Below, piece after piece: positions 1-8,400 of a stretch of 64,000 nt of DNA. Both the position numbers and the translations under genes were made by a program. The notes beneath the pieces were generated by a model. It saw nothing but the letters and a program-made list of their open reading frames with translations, did no database searches and was not told the origin of the DNA. Origin of the DNA: Microbacterium lacus (GTDB lineage: Bacteria; Actinomycetota; Actinomycetes; Actinomycetales; Microbacteriaceae); assembly GCF_039531105.1 (NCBI RefSeq), contig NZ_BAAAPK010000001.1, positions 2,170,001 through 2,234,000 of the forward strand. Direction: 5' to 3'. Position 1 is the first letter of the stretch. Each line of letters opens with the position of its first letter.

Positions 1-914
1 GCGGCAGCTCCGACGGGCAGTGCACCGTCTTGGAGCGCAACGGTGATGTCGGCGGCGGCGGCCTGGAGGGCGGCATCCCCCACGGTGTAGAGCAGCAGAC
101 CCTGCCACCGTACGTTCTTCGCGAAGCTCGCCACGATCGGCGCCGTGAACTCGTCGCCGTTGTTGTTGGCGTAGTACGCGATGCTGCCGTGATTGGCGAT
201 CACGTCGACATCGAGCGCCGCGTTCTGGGCCGGTGCGACCTCGACGATCTGGTCGACTCCGTCCGGAGCCACGGCGCGGATCGCGCCGACGAGATCGGCA
301 TCCGGGTACTGCACAACGTGGTGTGCGCCCGCCGAGCGAGCCAATTCCGCCTTCTCCTCGCTGCTCACCGTCGCGATCACCGTGGCTCCTGCCCACACGG
401 CGAGCTGGATCGCGGCGTGCCCGACGGCGCCCGCGCCACCCTGCACGAGGACGGTCCGGCCCGCGAGCGAGCCCGGCGACAGTCGCGCAGGACCGTCCTC
501 GTGGACCGTCAGGGCGCGATGGGCCGTCATGGCGGGAACGCCGAGGCTGGCTGCGACGTCGAATCCGATGCCGTCGGGAACCCGGACGGCCCGGCTCGCG
601 GGGACGACGGCGAACTCCTGCGCGGTGCCCGTCGGGCGCTCGTGCGCAGCAAGGAAGAGCCAGACCCGATCCCCGACCGTCAGACCGCTGACACCCTCGC
701 CCACCGCATCCACGACGCCTGCGCCGTCCTGGTTCGGTGTGATCTCATCGAAGCCCATCGGTGTTCCGCCGGCACGCGCCTTCCAGTCCGTCGGGTTCAC
801 ACCCGAGACCGCGATGCGCACGCGCACTTCACCGGGCCCGGGCTGAGCCGGTTCACGATCGACCAGATCGAGGACGGAAGACGGGCCGCGCTGGGTGTAG
901 ATGATCGTTCGCAT
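1..914 (-). CDS. NADPH:quinone oxidoreductase-like, MDR superfamily (3' end cut by window)
   Basis: Zinc-independent medium-chain dehydrogenase/reductase that probably reduces quinones or other electrophiles with NAD(P)H in the cytosol. Reading from ATG at 914, 304 codons are present, close to the usual 310-330 of the family, so only the extreme C-terminus should be missing. Residues 1-110 form the GroES-like half with NPTDWKARAG and a GDRVW motif near residues 81-85. The Rossmann half contains VQGGAGAVGHAAIQLA from residue 157 (GGAGAVG 159-165), the dinucleotide site. No catalytic zinc cysteines are seen, supporting the quinone oxidoreductase subgroup over alcohol dehydrogenase. Divergent from the small gene at 990. 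No clear ribosome-binding site precedes the ATG. The true substrate cannot be told from sequence. Confidence 0.85.
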   Translation of the reverse strand, partial: MRTIIYTQRGPSSVLDLVDREPAQPGPGEVRVRIAVSGVNPTDWKARAGGTPMGFDEITPNQDGAGVVDAVGEGVSGLTVGDRVWLFLAAHERPTGTAQEFAVVPASRAVRVPDGIGFDVAASLGVPAMTAHRALTVHEDGPARLSPGSLAGRTVLVQGGAGAVGHAAIQLAVWAGATVIATVSSEEKAELARSAGAHHVVQYPDADLVGAIRAVAPDGVDQIVEVAPAQNAALDVDVIANHGSIAYYANNNGDEFTAPIVASFAKNVRWQGLLLYTVGDAALQAAAADITVALQDGALPVGAA

Positions 915-989
915 GAGAGGTGAAAGCCGGATGAGGATGCCGGCATTCCGCGTCGCCCGGACCACGCGCACGGCGCTACTCTTCCGTGT

Positions 990-1268
990 GTGCAGCGCGG
1001 CGACGACGACACCTTCGAAGTGGAAGGTCGGTGGAAGGAGGAGGTCATCTACTGGGAGGGCTCCCGTGGCTTCATCTTCGATGCCGGCTGGGGTGTCACG
1101 CCGCTCGTTCTCTATGTTCCGCCCGAGGATGAGTGGGACGCGGTGACACCCGAGTGGATGGTCGGTCGGCGCGCGCTGATCGTCAGCCGGCTCACCGAGC
1201 GATCCGGACACGTCCTTCTCGAGGGCACGTATCCGGGTGATCCCACAGGCCGAACGGTGGCGCGCTGA
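990..1268 (+). CDS. Conserved small hypothetical protein, 92 aa
   Basis: I do not recognise this family. The protein is soluble and acidic in its N-terminal half (DDDTFEVEGRW), with aromatic residues through YWEGSRGF and no membrane segment or cysteines. GTG at 990 is chosen because a TACTCT box at 977-982 ends 7 nt before it, the spacing expected for a leaderless actinobacterial transcript. Third codon positions are strongly G/C, as in neighbouring real genes. It diverges from the oxidoreductase at 914 and has no operon partner. It could be a single-domain beta-rich protein of unknown role; real coding is likely, function unknown. Confidence 0.6.
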   Translation: MQRGDDDTFEVEGRWKEEVIYWEGSRGFIFDAGWGVTPLVLYVPPEDEWDAVTPEWMVGRRALIVSRLTERSGHVLLEGTYPGDPTGRTVAR

Positions 1269-1373
1269 AGAGCGGGCCCCCAACGCCCCCTGGAGTGCCG
1301 AGTACGGCGGAGTCGGGGTGAGACTGCCCCGTGCGATCGGGATCGAAGCCTCCGCGTGAGGGATGATGTACGC

Positions 1374-1643
1374 ATGTCCTCCTCCGTCGAACGCCGCACG
1401 AATCCCGCAGCATGGGCTGCCTTCTGGTTCGCGCTGGCCGGTCTCCTCCTCATGCCGATCCCGGTCTTCATCGGACTGATCCTCGGCGGCGGCCTCTCGA
1501 TCGTCGCCGCGATCCTCGCCGTGATCGCCTTGTTGAAGGGGCTCGCACGCAGCGGCAAGGGAATCGCTCCCGTCGTGTTCGCTGCGATCTTCATCGCACT
1601 CACGTGGGGCGGGATCTCAATCGGCGGCGGAACGGTCTGGTGA
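1374..1643 (+). CDS. Small two-helix membrane protein, DUF4190-like
   Basis: An 89-residue protein with a short polar N-terminus (MSSSVERRTNPAA) followed by two hydrophobic segments at about residues 14-50 and 60-80, separated by a basic loop (KGLARSGKG). This is the layout of DUF4190-type membrane proteins, whose role is unknown. ATG 1374 is preferred over an in-frame GTG at 1356 because the conserved-looking sequence begins there; a GATGAT hexamer lies 6 nt upstream as a weak -10 candidate. It stands alone and is followed by the hairpin at 1678-1717. Assignment to DUF4190 is by general architecture, not by a diagnostic motif. Confidence 0.65.
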   Translation: MSSSVERRTNPAAWAAFWFALAGLLLMPIPVFIGLILGGGLSIVAAILAVIALLKGLARSGKGIAPVVFAAIFIALTWGGISIGGGTVW

Positions 1644-1677
1644 TCCAGCCGAGCACAGGCTCGGGGCTGAGAACACA

Positions 1678-1717
1678 AAGGCCCGAGACCCACGGAATTC
1701 CGCGGCTCTCGGGCCTT
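1678..1717. terminator. Bidirectional hairpin terminator between DUF4190-like gene and ssrA
   Basis: Two perfect 11-nt arms, AAGGCCCGAGA at 1678-1688 and TCTCGGGCCTT at 1707-1717, enclose an 18-nt loop that holds a small GGAATTCC palindrome. On the minus strand the second arm is followed by TTTGTGTT, a weak U-tract suited to ending tmRNA transcription. On the plus strand it can end the gene at 1643. Confidence 0.7.
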
Positions 1718-1734
1718 CCGCGTGACAGCGGATC

Positions 1735-2102
1735 GGTGGAGATGGGGGGAATCGAACCCCCGTCCATCGCTGTGTCTCTGCGCCTTCTACGGGCGTAGCC
1801 TGTGCTGACGTTCTGCTCGGCTCCGACCTTTGCCACAGGCATCCAGGTCGACAAGCCCAGTCTGGGAAGAGTCCCGCGTGACGTCCAGACGCCGCCACAC
1901 AGCAAGTCCCCTAGATGACGCCAGAATCCGTAGCGGGAACACCTACGGTCTGACGGAGTTCAGGCTCGCTTAGGCAGCGAGGGCGAACTCAGTGCGCTTT
2001 GCATCGGCACTTATTGTTTTGCAGAGATCGTTTACGAGATAACCCTGCATCCTCGGCCCGCTTCTCGCAGGAGCTCAGGCGATGTCGAAACCGATCATCC
2101 CC
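1735..2102 (-). ncRNA. ssrA: tmRNA (transfer-messenger RNA)
   Basis: This RNA rescues stalled ribosomes with SmpB and tags the incomplete peptides. The 5' end GGGGATGATCGGTTTCGAC (from 2102) matches the actinobacterial consensus. The 3' end has a T-arm GGTTCGATTCC and a strand CATCTCC that pairs with the 5' GGGGATG as a 7-bp acceptor stem including one G-U pair. The length of about 368 nt fits the family. The discriminator A is at 1737 and CC at 1736-1735, but the next base is G, so the terminal A of CCA is not encoded. Its coding part is listed separately. A possible -10 (TAGACT) lies at 2192-2187 on the minus strand, which would leave a leader of about 80 nt for RNase P to remove. Confidence 0.95.
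1970..2008 (-). other. tmRNA-encoded degradation tag reading frame
   Basis: Within tmRNA the frame GCC GAU GCA ... UAA reads ADAKRTEFALAA-stop, ending at 1970. The C-terminal ALAA matches the protease-recognition end of known tags. The upstream bases CAAAACAAUAAGU resemble the usual resume region. The alanine charged on tmRNA would precede this peptide. Confidence 0.9.
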
Positions 2103-2243
2103 ATGGTCTCCCCTGTCATGCAGAGGACCGCTGTCACGCTCTGTGGAGTTGTCTTGCCACTCGGCACCGGAGGCGCCGAGCATCCCAGTCTACAACGGAT
2201 GCCGCTCCTCGGCGATTCCCGCCCGGAGCGTAGAGTCTGAGCC

Positions 2244-2912
2244 ATGACCGACGTCACCATCACCGTCCGGGGCGAGCACGAAGCCCGCGTCGCTCCCGAA
2301 GAAGCCGTGGCCCACCTCACCGTCCGGGCGGAGGGACCCGAACGGGGTCCCGTCGTGGAGCAGATCGCCGCCCTTGCGGCTCCGCTTCGCGAAGACCTCG
2401 CCGCCCGTAAGGACGCCGGCGCGCTCGTGGACTGGTCGAGCCAGCGCGTTTCGGTGTGGGCGAACCGTCCGTGGAACAACGAGGGCAAGCAGCTCGCCCT
2501 CGTCCACTACGCCTCCGTGGAGATCACCGCGACCTTCAGCGACTTCGCCGTCATGTCGTGGTGGCTCACCGACGTCGCCGAGCGTGACGGCGTGCAGGTC
2601 GACACCGTGACCTGGCGTCTCACCCCGGCGACGTCGAAGGCCACCGAGTCGGAGGTCGCCGCACAGGCGGTCGGCGTCGCCGTCGACCGGGCCACGGCCT
2701 ACGCCGCCGCCCTGGGCCTCGCGAACCTCACCCCGCTCGAGATCGCCGACGTGGGACTGCTCTCCCGCTCGTCGGACTCCCCCGCGCCGGCACCGAAGAT
2801 GATGCGCGCGATGGCGATGTCGATGGATGCCGGTTCCGCACCGGCCGTCGAGCTCCAGCCCGAAGACATCGTGGTGACCGCTGCGGTCGAAGCGCGCTTC
2901 GTCGCCCGTTGA
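2244..2912 (+). CDS. SIMPL-domain (DUF541) protein
   Basis: A 222-residue SIMPL/DUF541 family member; the family is widespread, usually secreted or periplasmic in Gram-negatives, and of poorly defined role. The N-terminus TITVRGEHEARVAPEEA and the later TPLEIADVGL segment are typical. There is no signal peptide here, so this copy should be cytosolic. ATG 2244 follows a TAGAGT box (2231-2236) by 7 nt, indicating leaderless expression. A Met-rich stretch KMMRAMAMSMD precedes the C-terminus. Its stop at 2912 lies 8 nt before the M20 peptidase ATG, so the two are probably cotranscribed. Confidence 0.85.
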   Translation: MTDVTITVRGEHEARVAPEEAVAHLTVRAEGPERGPVVEQIAALAAPLREDLAARKDAGALVDWSSQRVSVWANRPWNNEGKQLALVHYASVEITATFSDFAVMSWWLTDVAERDGVQVDTVTWRLTPATSKATESEVAAQAVGVAVDRATAYAAALGLANLTPLEIADVGLLSRSSDSPAPAPKMMRAMAMSMDAGSAPAVELQPEDIVVTAAVEARFVAR

Positions 2913-2920
2913 GAGCGCGC

Positions 2921-4264
2921 ATGACCGACCTGCCCGTCTCCGTGCGCACCGGCGCGCCCGAGCGCCTGTCGCGGATGATCCAGCTGCCCACGGTCAGCGC
3001 CGAGATCGACAGCCGCGGGACCGCGCCGTTCGAGAACTTCGTCGCTCTCTTGGCCGACCTTTATCCGCTCGTGCATGAACGGCTCGAACTCGAGCGCATC
3101 ACCGAGTTCGGTCTGCTCTTCCGGTGGGCCGGGGTGTCGGCATCCGCAGCGCCCGTCGTGCTCATGGCGCACTACGACGTCGTTCCGGTCGACGGATCAG
3201 ACGACTGGACGCACCCGCCGTTCGCCGGTGCGATAGAGAACGGCTGGGTGCACGGTCGCGGTGCCCTCGACGACAAAGGCCCGCTCCTGGTGATCCTGGA
3301 GGCCGTCGAGAATCTGCTGGAGGCGGACTTCACCCCGCCGCGGGACGTGTACCTCTCTTTCGGCGGCAACGAGGAGACCTACGGCGCCGCGGCCGTGGCG
3401 GCCGCAACCACCCTGCGCGAGCGCGGGATCGTCCCGTGGCTCGTCGTCGATGAAGGCGGCGCGGTCGTGGACGCTCCCCTCCCGTTCGCCGTCGGTGACG
3501 CGGCGATGGTGGGGGTCGCCGAGAAAGGCGTCCTGACCCTGCATCTGAGCACCCGAGGCGAGGGCGGACACGCGTCGGCACCGCCCTCCGTGACGGCCGT
3601 CGGCCGGATAGCCCGGGCGATCGATCGGCTCGAGCCCGGCACGTTCCGGGCCCGCACACCTCCGGCGATCACGCGGATGCTGAGCGTGTTCGCCGACAGG
3701 GCGCGCGGGCGGGATCAGACGATCCTGCGCACGTTGGCGACGTTTCCGCGCCTCACCGCGCGCATCTTCACGACCCTCGGCGGCGAACCCGCCGCGCTGG
3801 TCCGCACGACCGTCGCCGCCACCATGCAGGAGGGCGGCACCGCGGCGAACGTCCTCCCCTCACAGGCATCGGCCACCCTGAACCTGCGCATCGCCCTCGG
3901 CGAGACCGTCGCCGGCACCGTCCGGCGGGTGACGCGCCGCATCCGCGACCCTCTTGTCCAGGTAACGGTCCTCGAATCGAGCGAACCGTCCCCGGAGTCT
4001 CCGACCGACAACGACCAGTTCGCTCTGATCGCAGCGGCCCTCGCCGCGTCGTATCCGGATGCCGCCACGGTGCCGTACGTCATGATGGCGGCCACCGACA
4101 GCCGGCACTTCCATCGCTTCGCACCCGCGGTGTACCGGTTCGCTCCGCTGCGGATGACGGGCGCCCAGCGAGCATCGATCCACGGCGTGGACGAGCGCGT
4201 CGAGATCGCGTCTCTCGAGCGCGGTGAGCTGTTCCACCGCACCCTCCTGCAGCGGCTACAGTGA
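2921..4264 (+). CDS. M20 family metallopeptidase
   Basis: A di-zinc aminoacylase/carboxypeptidase-type hydrolase expected to cleave dipeptides or N-acylated amino acids. The 447-residue length is normal for M20. Metal-site motifs are visible: LMAHYDVVPV with H84 and D86, GRGALDDKG with the bridging aspartate near 117-118, and GGNEETYG with E151-E152 (catalytic Glu and ligand). A dimerisation lid lies roughly at 200-320, containing GEGGHASAPP. ATG 2921 is preferred to a TTG at 2909 that overlaps the upstream stop. No signal peptide is seen, so it is probably cytosolic. It resembles the PM20D1/carboxypeptidase S branch, but substrate is unknown. Confidence 0.88.
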   Translation: MTDLPVSVRTGAPERLSRMIQLPTVSAEIDSRGTAPFENFVALLADLYPLVHERLELERITEFGLLFRWAGVSASAAPVVLMAHYDVVPVDGSDDWTHPPFAGAIENGWVHGRGALDDKGPLLVILEAVENLLEADFTPPRDVYLSFGGNEETYGAAAVAAATTLRERGIVPWLVVDEGGAVVDAPLPFAVGDAAMVGVAEKGVLTLHLSTRGEGGHASAPPSVTAVGRIARAIDRLEPGTFRARTPPAITRMLSVFADRARGRDQTILRTLATFPRLTARIFTTLGGEPAALVRTTVAATMQEGGTAANVLPSQASATLNLRIALGETVAGTVRRVTRRIRDPLVQVTVLESSEPSPESPTDNDQFALIAAALAASYPDAATVPYVMMAATDSRHFHRFAPAVYRFAPLRMTGAQRASIHGVDERVEIASLERGELFHRTLLQRLQ

Positions 4265-4298
4265 TCGCACCCGAACCCCTCCGCCGGAAGGATCCGCG

Positions 4299-5756
4299 AT
4301 GAAGCGTGCCGCCCTCGGGGCGCTGGCGAGCGTCGTCGGCTTCCTCGCCTTCGTCGAGTTCACCAGCGGCGTGCTGCAGGGCTACTACACGCCGATGCTC
4401 ACCGACATCGCCCGTCACCTCGGCATCAACGACGCCGATGTGAACTGGCTCGAGGGGGCGCAGCTCATGCTTTCCGCCCTCGTGGTGCCCGCCTTCGCCA
4501 AGCTCGGCGACATGGTCGGGCACAAGCGCATGCTGCTCATCTCGACCGCCCTCACCGGCTCCGCTGCACTCGTGCTGCCGTTCACCGATTCGTTCGCGGT
4601 GTTCCTGATCGCCTGGGCGCTCATGGGCTTCTACGTCGTGTGGCTGCCGCTGGAGATCGCCCTGATCTGGTCGCGCTCGCGACGCATGGAGGGGCGATCG
4701 ATCATCACGGCCCGGGCGGCCGGGCTGCTGGTGGCCGCGCTCGAGCTCGGCGCGATCACCGGCGCGCTGGTCGGCGGCGCACTGATCGACACCCTCCCGC
4801 TCACAGCGGTGCTGCTCATCCCGGCCGTCCTGATCGTCGTGTGCTTCTTCGTGATCCTGTTCGGGGTGAAGGAGTCGCCCGAGCCCACCGGTGGCGTGTT
4901 CGACACGGTCGGACTCGTGCTCATCTCTCTCGCGCTCATCTGCTTCACGGGCGGCCTCAGCCTTCTGCGTCTCGACGGCGGACTCGTGAACCCGTGGTCG
5001 TGGGCGGTCGTCGTGCTCGGCATCATGCTGGTGATCCCGTTCGCGCTCTGGGAGCTGCGCCACCACGACCCGCTGATCGACGTCCGGATGTTCCGCTCCC
5101 CCGCCCTCGGTCCGGTCTTCCTCACGGCGGGACTCTTCGGCGTGAGCGTGCTCGGCGCGCAGGCGCCGTTGTCGACGTTCGCCCGCACGGATCCGGACGT
5201 CTACGGGTACGGGCTGGGCACCACCGGATTCGCGACGTCGCTCATCATCGGGATCTATCTGATCGCGATGATCGCCGGCGCGCTGCTGTTCCCGGTCATC
5301 GCCCGGCTCACCGCTCCCCGGCTCACGCTCATCGGCGCTTCCACGCTCGTCGGGATCGGATTCCTGATGTTCCTGCCGTTCCATGACACGTATACGCAGG
5401 TCATCGTGAACATGCTCGTGGTCGGCCTCGGCTCGGGAGCCCTCGTCGCCGCGCTCCCCGCGGCGGCGGCATCCGCGGCGCCCGCCACGCAGACCGGGGT
5501 CGCGACCGGGCTGACGAACTCGGTGAAGACCGTCGGTGGCGCGATCGCATCGTGCGTGTTCGGCATCGCGCTGCTGCAGGGCGCGGTCTCCGGAACCGCG
5601 GAGAGCACTGCCGGCTCGTTCTCAGGCTACGTGACCGTCTGGGTCGTGTGCGGCGCGACCGCGCTCGTCGCGGCGGTCGCGCTGATCTTCGTGCCGAAAA
5701 CGGCCTTCACCGATCGCGCCGTGCTCGAGGCAGCTGCCGACCCTGTCGTGCGCTGA
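4299..5756 (+). CDS. MFS drug/proton antiporter-like transporter (DHA2 type, 14 helices)
   Basis: A 485-residue membrane protein with about 14 hydrophobic segments, the size and topology of DHA2-family multidrug exporters. The A-motif region reads AKLGDMVGHKRMLL (between helices 2 and 3), the classic G-x-x-x-D-x-x-G-[RH]-[RK] signature. The C-motif-like stretch LELGAITGALVGG follows in helix 5. ATG 4299 has a Shine-Dalgarno-like GGAAGGA just upstream. It lies 34 bp after the M20 gene and converges on smpB with 9 bp between stops. Exported compound unknown; no regulator is adjacent. Confidence 0.88.
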   Translation: MKRAALGALASVVGFLAFVEFTSGVLQGYYTPMLTDIARHLGINDADVNWLEGAQLMLSALVVPAFAKLGDMVGHKRMLLISTALTGSAALVLPFTDSFAVFLIAWALMGFYVVWLPLEIALIWSRSRRMEGRSIITARAAGLLVAALELGAITGALVGGALIDTLPLTAVLLIPAVLIVVCFFVILFGVKESPEPTGGVFDTVGLVLISLALICFTGGLSLLRLDGGLVNPWSWAVVVLGIMLVIPFALWELRHHDPLIDVRMFRSPALGPVFLTAGLFGVSVLGAQAPLSTFARTDPDVYGYGLGTTGFATSLIIGIYLIAMIAGALLFPVIARLTAPRLTLIGASTLVGIGFLMFLPFHDTYTQVIVNMLVVGLGSGALVAALPAAAASAAPATQTGVATGLTNSVKTVGGAIASCVFGIALLQGAVSGTAESTAGSFSGYVTVWVVCGATALVAAVALIFVPKTAFTDRAVLEAAADPVVR

Positions 5757-5765
5757 GTCCGTCGG

Positions 5766-6242
5766 TCACTCGCCGAGGCGATTGCGCGAGCGCATCGCGC
5801 GCTCGGCTTCGCGCTTGTCCTGGCGCTCACGCAGCGTCTGGCGCTTGTCCCATTCCTTCTTGCCCTTGGCGATCGCGATCTCGACCTTCGCGCGACCGTC
5901 GGAGAAGTAGAGCTTCAGCGGCACGAGCGTGTACCCGCCCGCCGAGATCGCGTGCGAGAGCTTGACGATCTCGTCCTTGTGCAGGAGGAGCTTGCGCGTG
6001 CGCTTGGTCGCGTGATTCGTCCAGTGGCCCTGCGAATACTCCGGGATGTGCACCGCGTCCAACCACGCCTCGCCGCCGTCGATGAAGGCGTAACCGTCCG
6101 ACAGGTTCGCGCGACCCTGCCGCAAAGACTTCACCTCGGTCCCGGTGAGGACCAGACCCGCCTCGTACGTCTTTTCGATGTTGTACTCGTGGCGCGCGCG
6201 ACGATTGGTCGCGACGACCTTCTCACCGCGTTCCTTGGGCAT
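5766..6242 (-). CDS. smpB: SsrA-binding protein SmpB
   Basis: Binds the tRNA-like part of tmRNA and takes it into stalled ribosomes for trans-translation. The 158-residue sequence has the canonical start [18 protein letters not shown], then [18 protein letters not shown] and the C-terminal basic tail [19 protein letters not shown], which occupies the empty mRNA channel. ATG 6242 has a strong GAGGAG site 7 nt upstream. A TAGGCT -10 box at 6314-6309 gives it its own promoter behind ftsX. Its partner ssrA is in the same window at 1735-2102. The ftsX-smpB adjacency is common in Actinobacteria. Confidence 0.97.
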   Translation of the reverse strand: MPKERGEKVVATNRRARHEYNIEKTYEAGLVLTGTEVKSLRQGRANLSDGYAFIDGGEAWLDAVHIPEYSQGHWTNHATKRTRKLLLHKDEIVKLSHAISAGGYTLVPLKLYFSDGRAKVEIAIAKGKKEWDKRQTLRERQDKREAERAMRSRNRLGE

Positions 6243-6308
6243 GACGACTCCTCGATGACCGGGTCGGGACTGACTCGGGATGCCGCACCGGGCGTACGGC
6301 AGCCTGTC

Positions 6309-6314
6309 AGCCTA
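6309..6314 (-). promoter_or_regulatory. Probable -10 box of smpB (TAGGCT)
   Basis: TAGGCT on the minus strand, about 65 nt before the smpB start and just after the ftsX stop at 6325. The same hexamer occurs as the -10 candidate of murI, pncB and the initiator tRNA gene. No convincing -35 is visible because that region is ftsX coding sequence. Confidence 0.45.
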
Positions 6315-6324
6315 GCACCCCGAC

Positions 6325-7239
6325 TCAGGCGCGCAGCCACCGGCGGATCGCGAAGCCCGCGGACAGCGCCGCCAGCAGCACGCCGATGAGGATCAGGATC
6401 GGCACCACGATCCAGGCCTCGGAGATGCCGACCCACGTCGTGACGAAGTCCACGCGCTGACGGAGGTACTGGTCGACGCCGAAGTGCACGCCGGCGAGCA
6501 CCGCCGCGCCCGCGAGGATCGATCCGAGCAGCGCCGCGAACACCCCCTCGAGGATGAACGGCGTTTGGATGAACCGGTTCGACGCGCCGACGAGCCGCAT
6601 GATGCCCAGCTCCCGACGTCGGGCGTACGCGGACAGGCGGATCGTCGTCGCGATCAGCAGCACGGCAGCGACGAGCATGAGCGCGGCGATGCCGACGGCG
6701 ATGTAGGTCGCGACCGTGAGCGCGGAGAACAGCGGCTCGAGGTACTGGAGCTGATCCTTGACCTCCTCCACACCCTTCATCCCCGTGAAGGCCTCGACGA
6801 TCACATCGGACTGGCTCTGGTCGACGAGATTGATCCAATACGTCTCGTTCAGCTGCTCGGGCGTTATCACGCTCGCGTAGTCCTCGCCGAGCAGCTCGAT
6901 GACGTTCGCGTAGGCCTGCTCGCGGTCCTCGAAGCGCAGGTCGCGGATGAGCGGGGCCAGGGCGGGGCTGTCGAGCTTGGTCTGCACCTCGGCGAGCTGA
7001 TCGTCGGTTGCGACGCCGTCGGTGCACGTCGGGGCCTGCGAGATCGCGGTGCACATGTAGATCGCGACTTGGGCACGGTCGGCCCAGTAGTCCTTCATCT
7101 GGCCGATCTGCATCTGCATCAGGATCGCCGCGCCCACGAACGTGAGCGAGACGAACGTGACGAGTACGACCGAGACGACCATCGACGCATTGCGGCGGAG
7201 TCCGGTGAGCGCCTCCGAGAGGACGAGCCCGACCCTCAT
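6325..7239 (-). CDS. ftsX: Cell division ABC transporter permease FtsX
   Basis: Membrane partner of FtsE; the complex sits at the septum and activates peptidoglycan hydrolases rather than transporting a solute. The 304 residues include the N-terminal MRVGLVLSEALTGLRRNASM and a first membrane segment at about 20-42. A large extracytoplasmic domain follows (about 43-165, with two cysteines in MCTAISQAPTCTDG). Three C-terminal helices come last, the family layout. ATG 7239 overlaps the ftsE stop in an ATGA, implying coupled translation. The smpB gene follows. Confidence 0.95.
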   Translation of the reverse strand: MRVGLVLSEALTGLRRNASMVVSVVLVTFVSLTFVGAAILMQMQIGQMKDYWADRAQVAIYMCTAISQAPTCTDGVATDDQLAEVQTKLDSPALAPLIRDLRFEDREQAYANVIELLGEDYASVITPEQLNETYWINLVDQSQSDVIVEAFTGMKGVEEVKDQLQYLEPLFSALTVATYIAVGIAALMLVAAVLLIATTIRLSAYARRRELGIMRLVGASNRFIQTPFILEGVFAALLGSILAGAAVLAGVHFGVDQYLRQRVDFVTTWVGISEAWIVVPILILIGVLLAALSAGFAIRRWLRA

Positions 7240-8336
7240 GAGGTCGGCCCCACTTCGTCGGCATCCGGATCCCCCAGGCCCAGGCGGTCGGCGAGTCCGA
7301 GCTCGGCGACATCCACCTCGGCGATATCCACGAGCGGCACCGGCTGGGTGCGCGGTGACGCCGCGGCGTCTTCGGCGACGGGCGCCGGCTGCTCGGACGC
7401 GGCGACGTCGGCCGGCGCTGACGCCGGAGTCTCGGCATCCTCCCGCGCCTCCGCCATCGCCGCCACGGCGGCGACCGCGCCGGTGGCGGCTGCGCGCGCG
7501 GCAATGTCGGCAGCACCACCGTGACCGTACGCGCTCGCGACAGCGGTCGAGGGGTTCGCGGCGGTCTCGCGCTGCACCTCGAGGACGGCGGTGAGCGCGG
7601 CGACCGCGGCCGCTCCCCGCTCGGGTTCGGGAGCCAGGCTCGGCAGGCTCGACGTGTCGCCGTAGCCACCGTGGCGCTCGTCGCGGACGATCTCGCCGTC
7701 GACGAGCTCGATCACACGGCGCTGCATCTGGTCGACGAATCCCGCCTCGTGCGTGGCCATCACCACGGTCGTGCCGTTCGCGTTGATGCGCGCGAGCAGC
7801 TGCATGATGTCGACCGAGGTGGCGGGGTCCAGGTTTCCGGTCGGCTCGTCGGCCAGGAGCACCTGCGGCCGGTTCACGAGCGCGCGCGCGATCGCTACGC
7901 GCTGCTGCTCACCGCCGGAGAGCTCGTGCGGCAGACGCTTGTCCTTGCCCGCGAGACCCACGAGGGCGAGCACCTCGGGGACCGCCTGCTGGATGAATCC
8001 GCGAGACGATCCGATCACCTGCAGGGTGAACGCGACGTTCTGGAAGACGGTCTTGTTGGGCAGCAGCCGGAAGTCCTGGAAGACCGCCCCCACATGCCGC
8101 CGGAAGTAGGGCACCTTGCGGTTGGAGAGCGAGCGCAGGTCGCGCCCGAGCACGACGACGCGGCCGTCGCTCGGAACCTCTTCTCGCAGGATGAGCCGCA
8201 GACACGACGACTTGCCCGACCCGGACGCGCCGACGAGGAACACGAACTCGCCGCGGACCACCTCGAAGTCGACGTTGCTCAGGGCGGGCTTCGCGGTGCC
8301 GCGGAAGCGCTTCGTGACGTTCTCGAACCGGATCAT
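7236..8336 (-). CDS. ftsE: Cell division ATP-binding protein FtsE with long C-terminal tail
   Basis: ATPase that pairs with FtsX in septal wall remodelling. Residues 1-220 are a standard FtsE: Walker A GASGSGKSS at 36-44, Q-loop FQDFRLLPN near 86-94, signature LSGGEQQRVAIARAL at about 139-153 and Walker B VLLADEPTGNLD to residue 170. Residues 221-366 are an added region rich in Ala, Glu and Pro (EPERGAAAVAALTAVLE; ASEQPAPVAEDAAAS), with no recognised domain, while typical FtsE is about 230 aa. The tail is probably disordered and may bind other divisome or regulatory proteins. ATG 8336 begins the coupled ftsE-ftsX pair, 64 bp after prfB. Confidence 0.95.
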   Translation of the reverse strand: MIRFENVTKRFRGTAKPALSNVDFEVVRGEFVFLVGASGSGKSSCLRLILREEVPSDGRVVVLGRDLRSLSNRKVPYFRRHVGAVFQDFRLLPNKTVFQNVAFTLQVIGSSRGFIQQAVPEVLALVGLAGKDKRLPHELSGGEQQRVAIARALVNRPQVLLADEPTGNLDPATSVDIMQLLARINANGTTVVMATHEAGFVDQMQRRVIELVDGEIVRDERHGGYGDTSSLPSLAPEPERGAAAVAALTAVLEVQRETAANPSTAVASAYGHGGAADIAARAAATGAVAAVAAMAEAREDAETPASAPADVAASEQPAPVAEDAAASPRTQPVPLVDIAEVDVAELGLADRLGLGDPDADEVGPTS

Positions 8337-8400
8337 GGCCAGATGAGCCTAAGCGGCGGCATCCGTCAGGGCGTTCTGCGACACCCGCTTCAGCGACGGG

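Noticed and set aside
1412..1798. Plus-strand frame ending GGIEPPSIAVSLRLLRA
   Set aside because: It reads across the terminator and the antisense of the tmRNA 3' end; no codon bias supports it.
8337..8400. ACCCG/CGGGT hairpin between prfB and ftsE as a terminator
   Set aside because: Only 5 bp of stem with an 8-nt loop and no U-tract; chance pairing is likely at this GC content.
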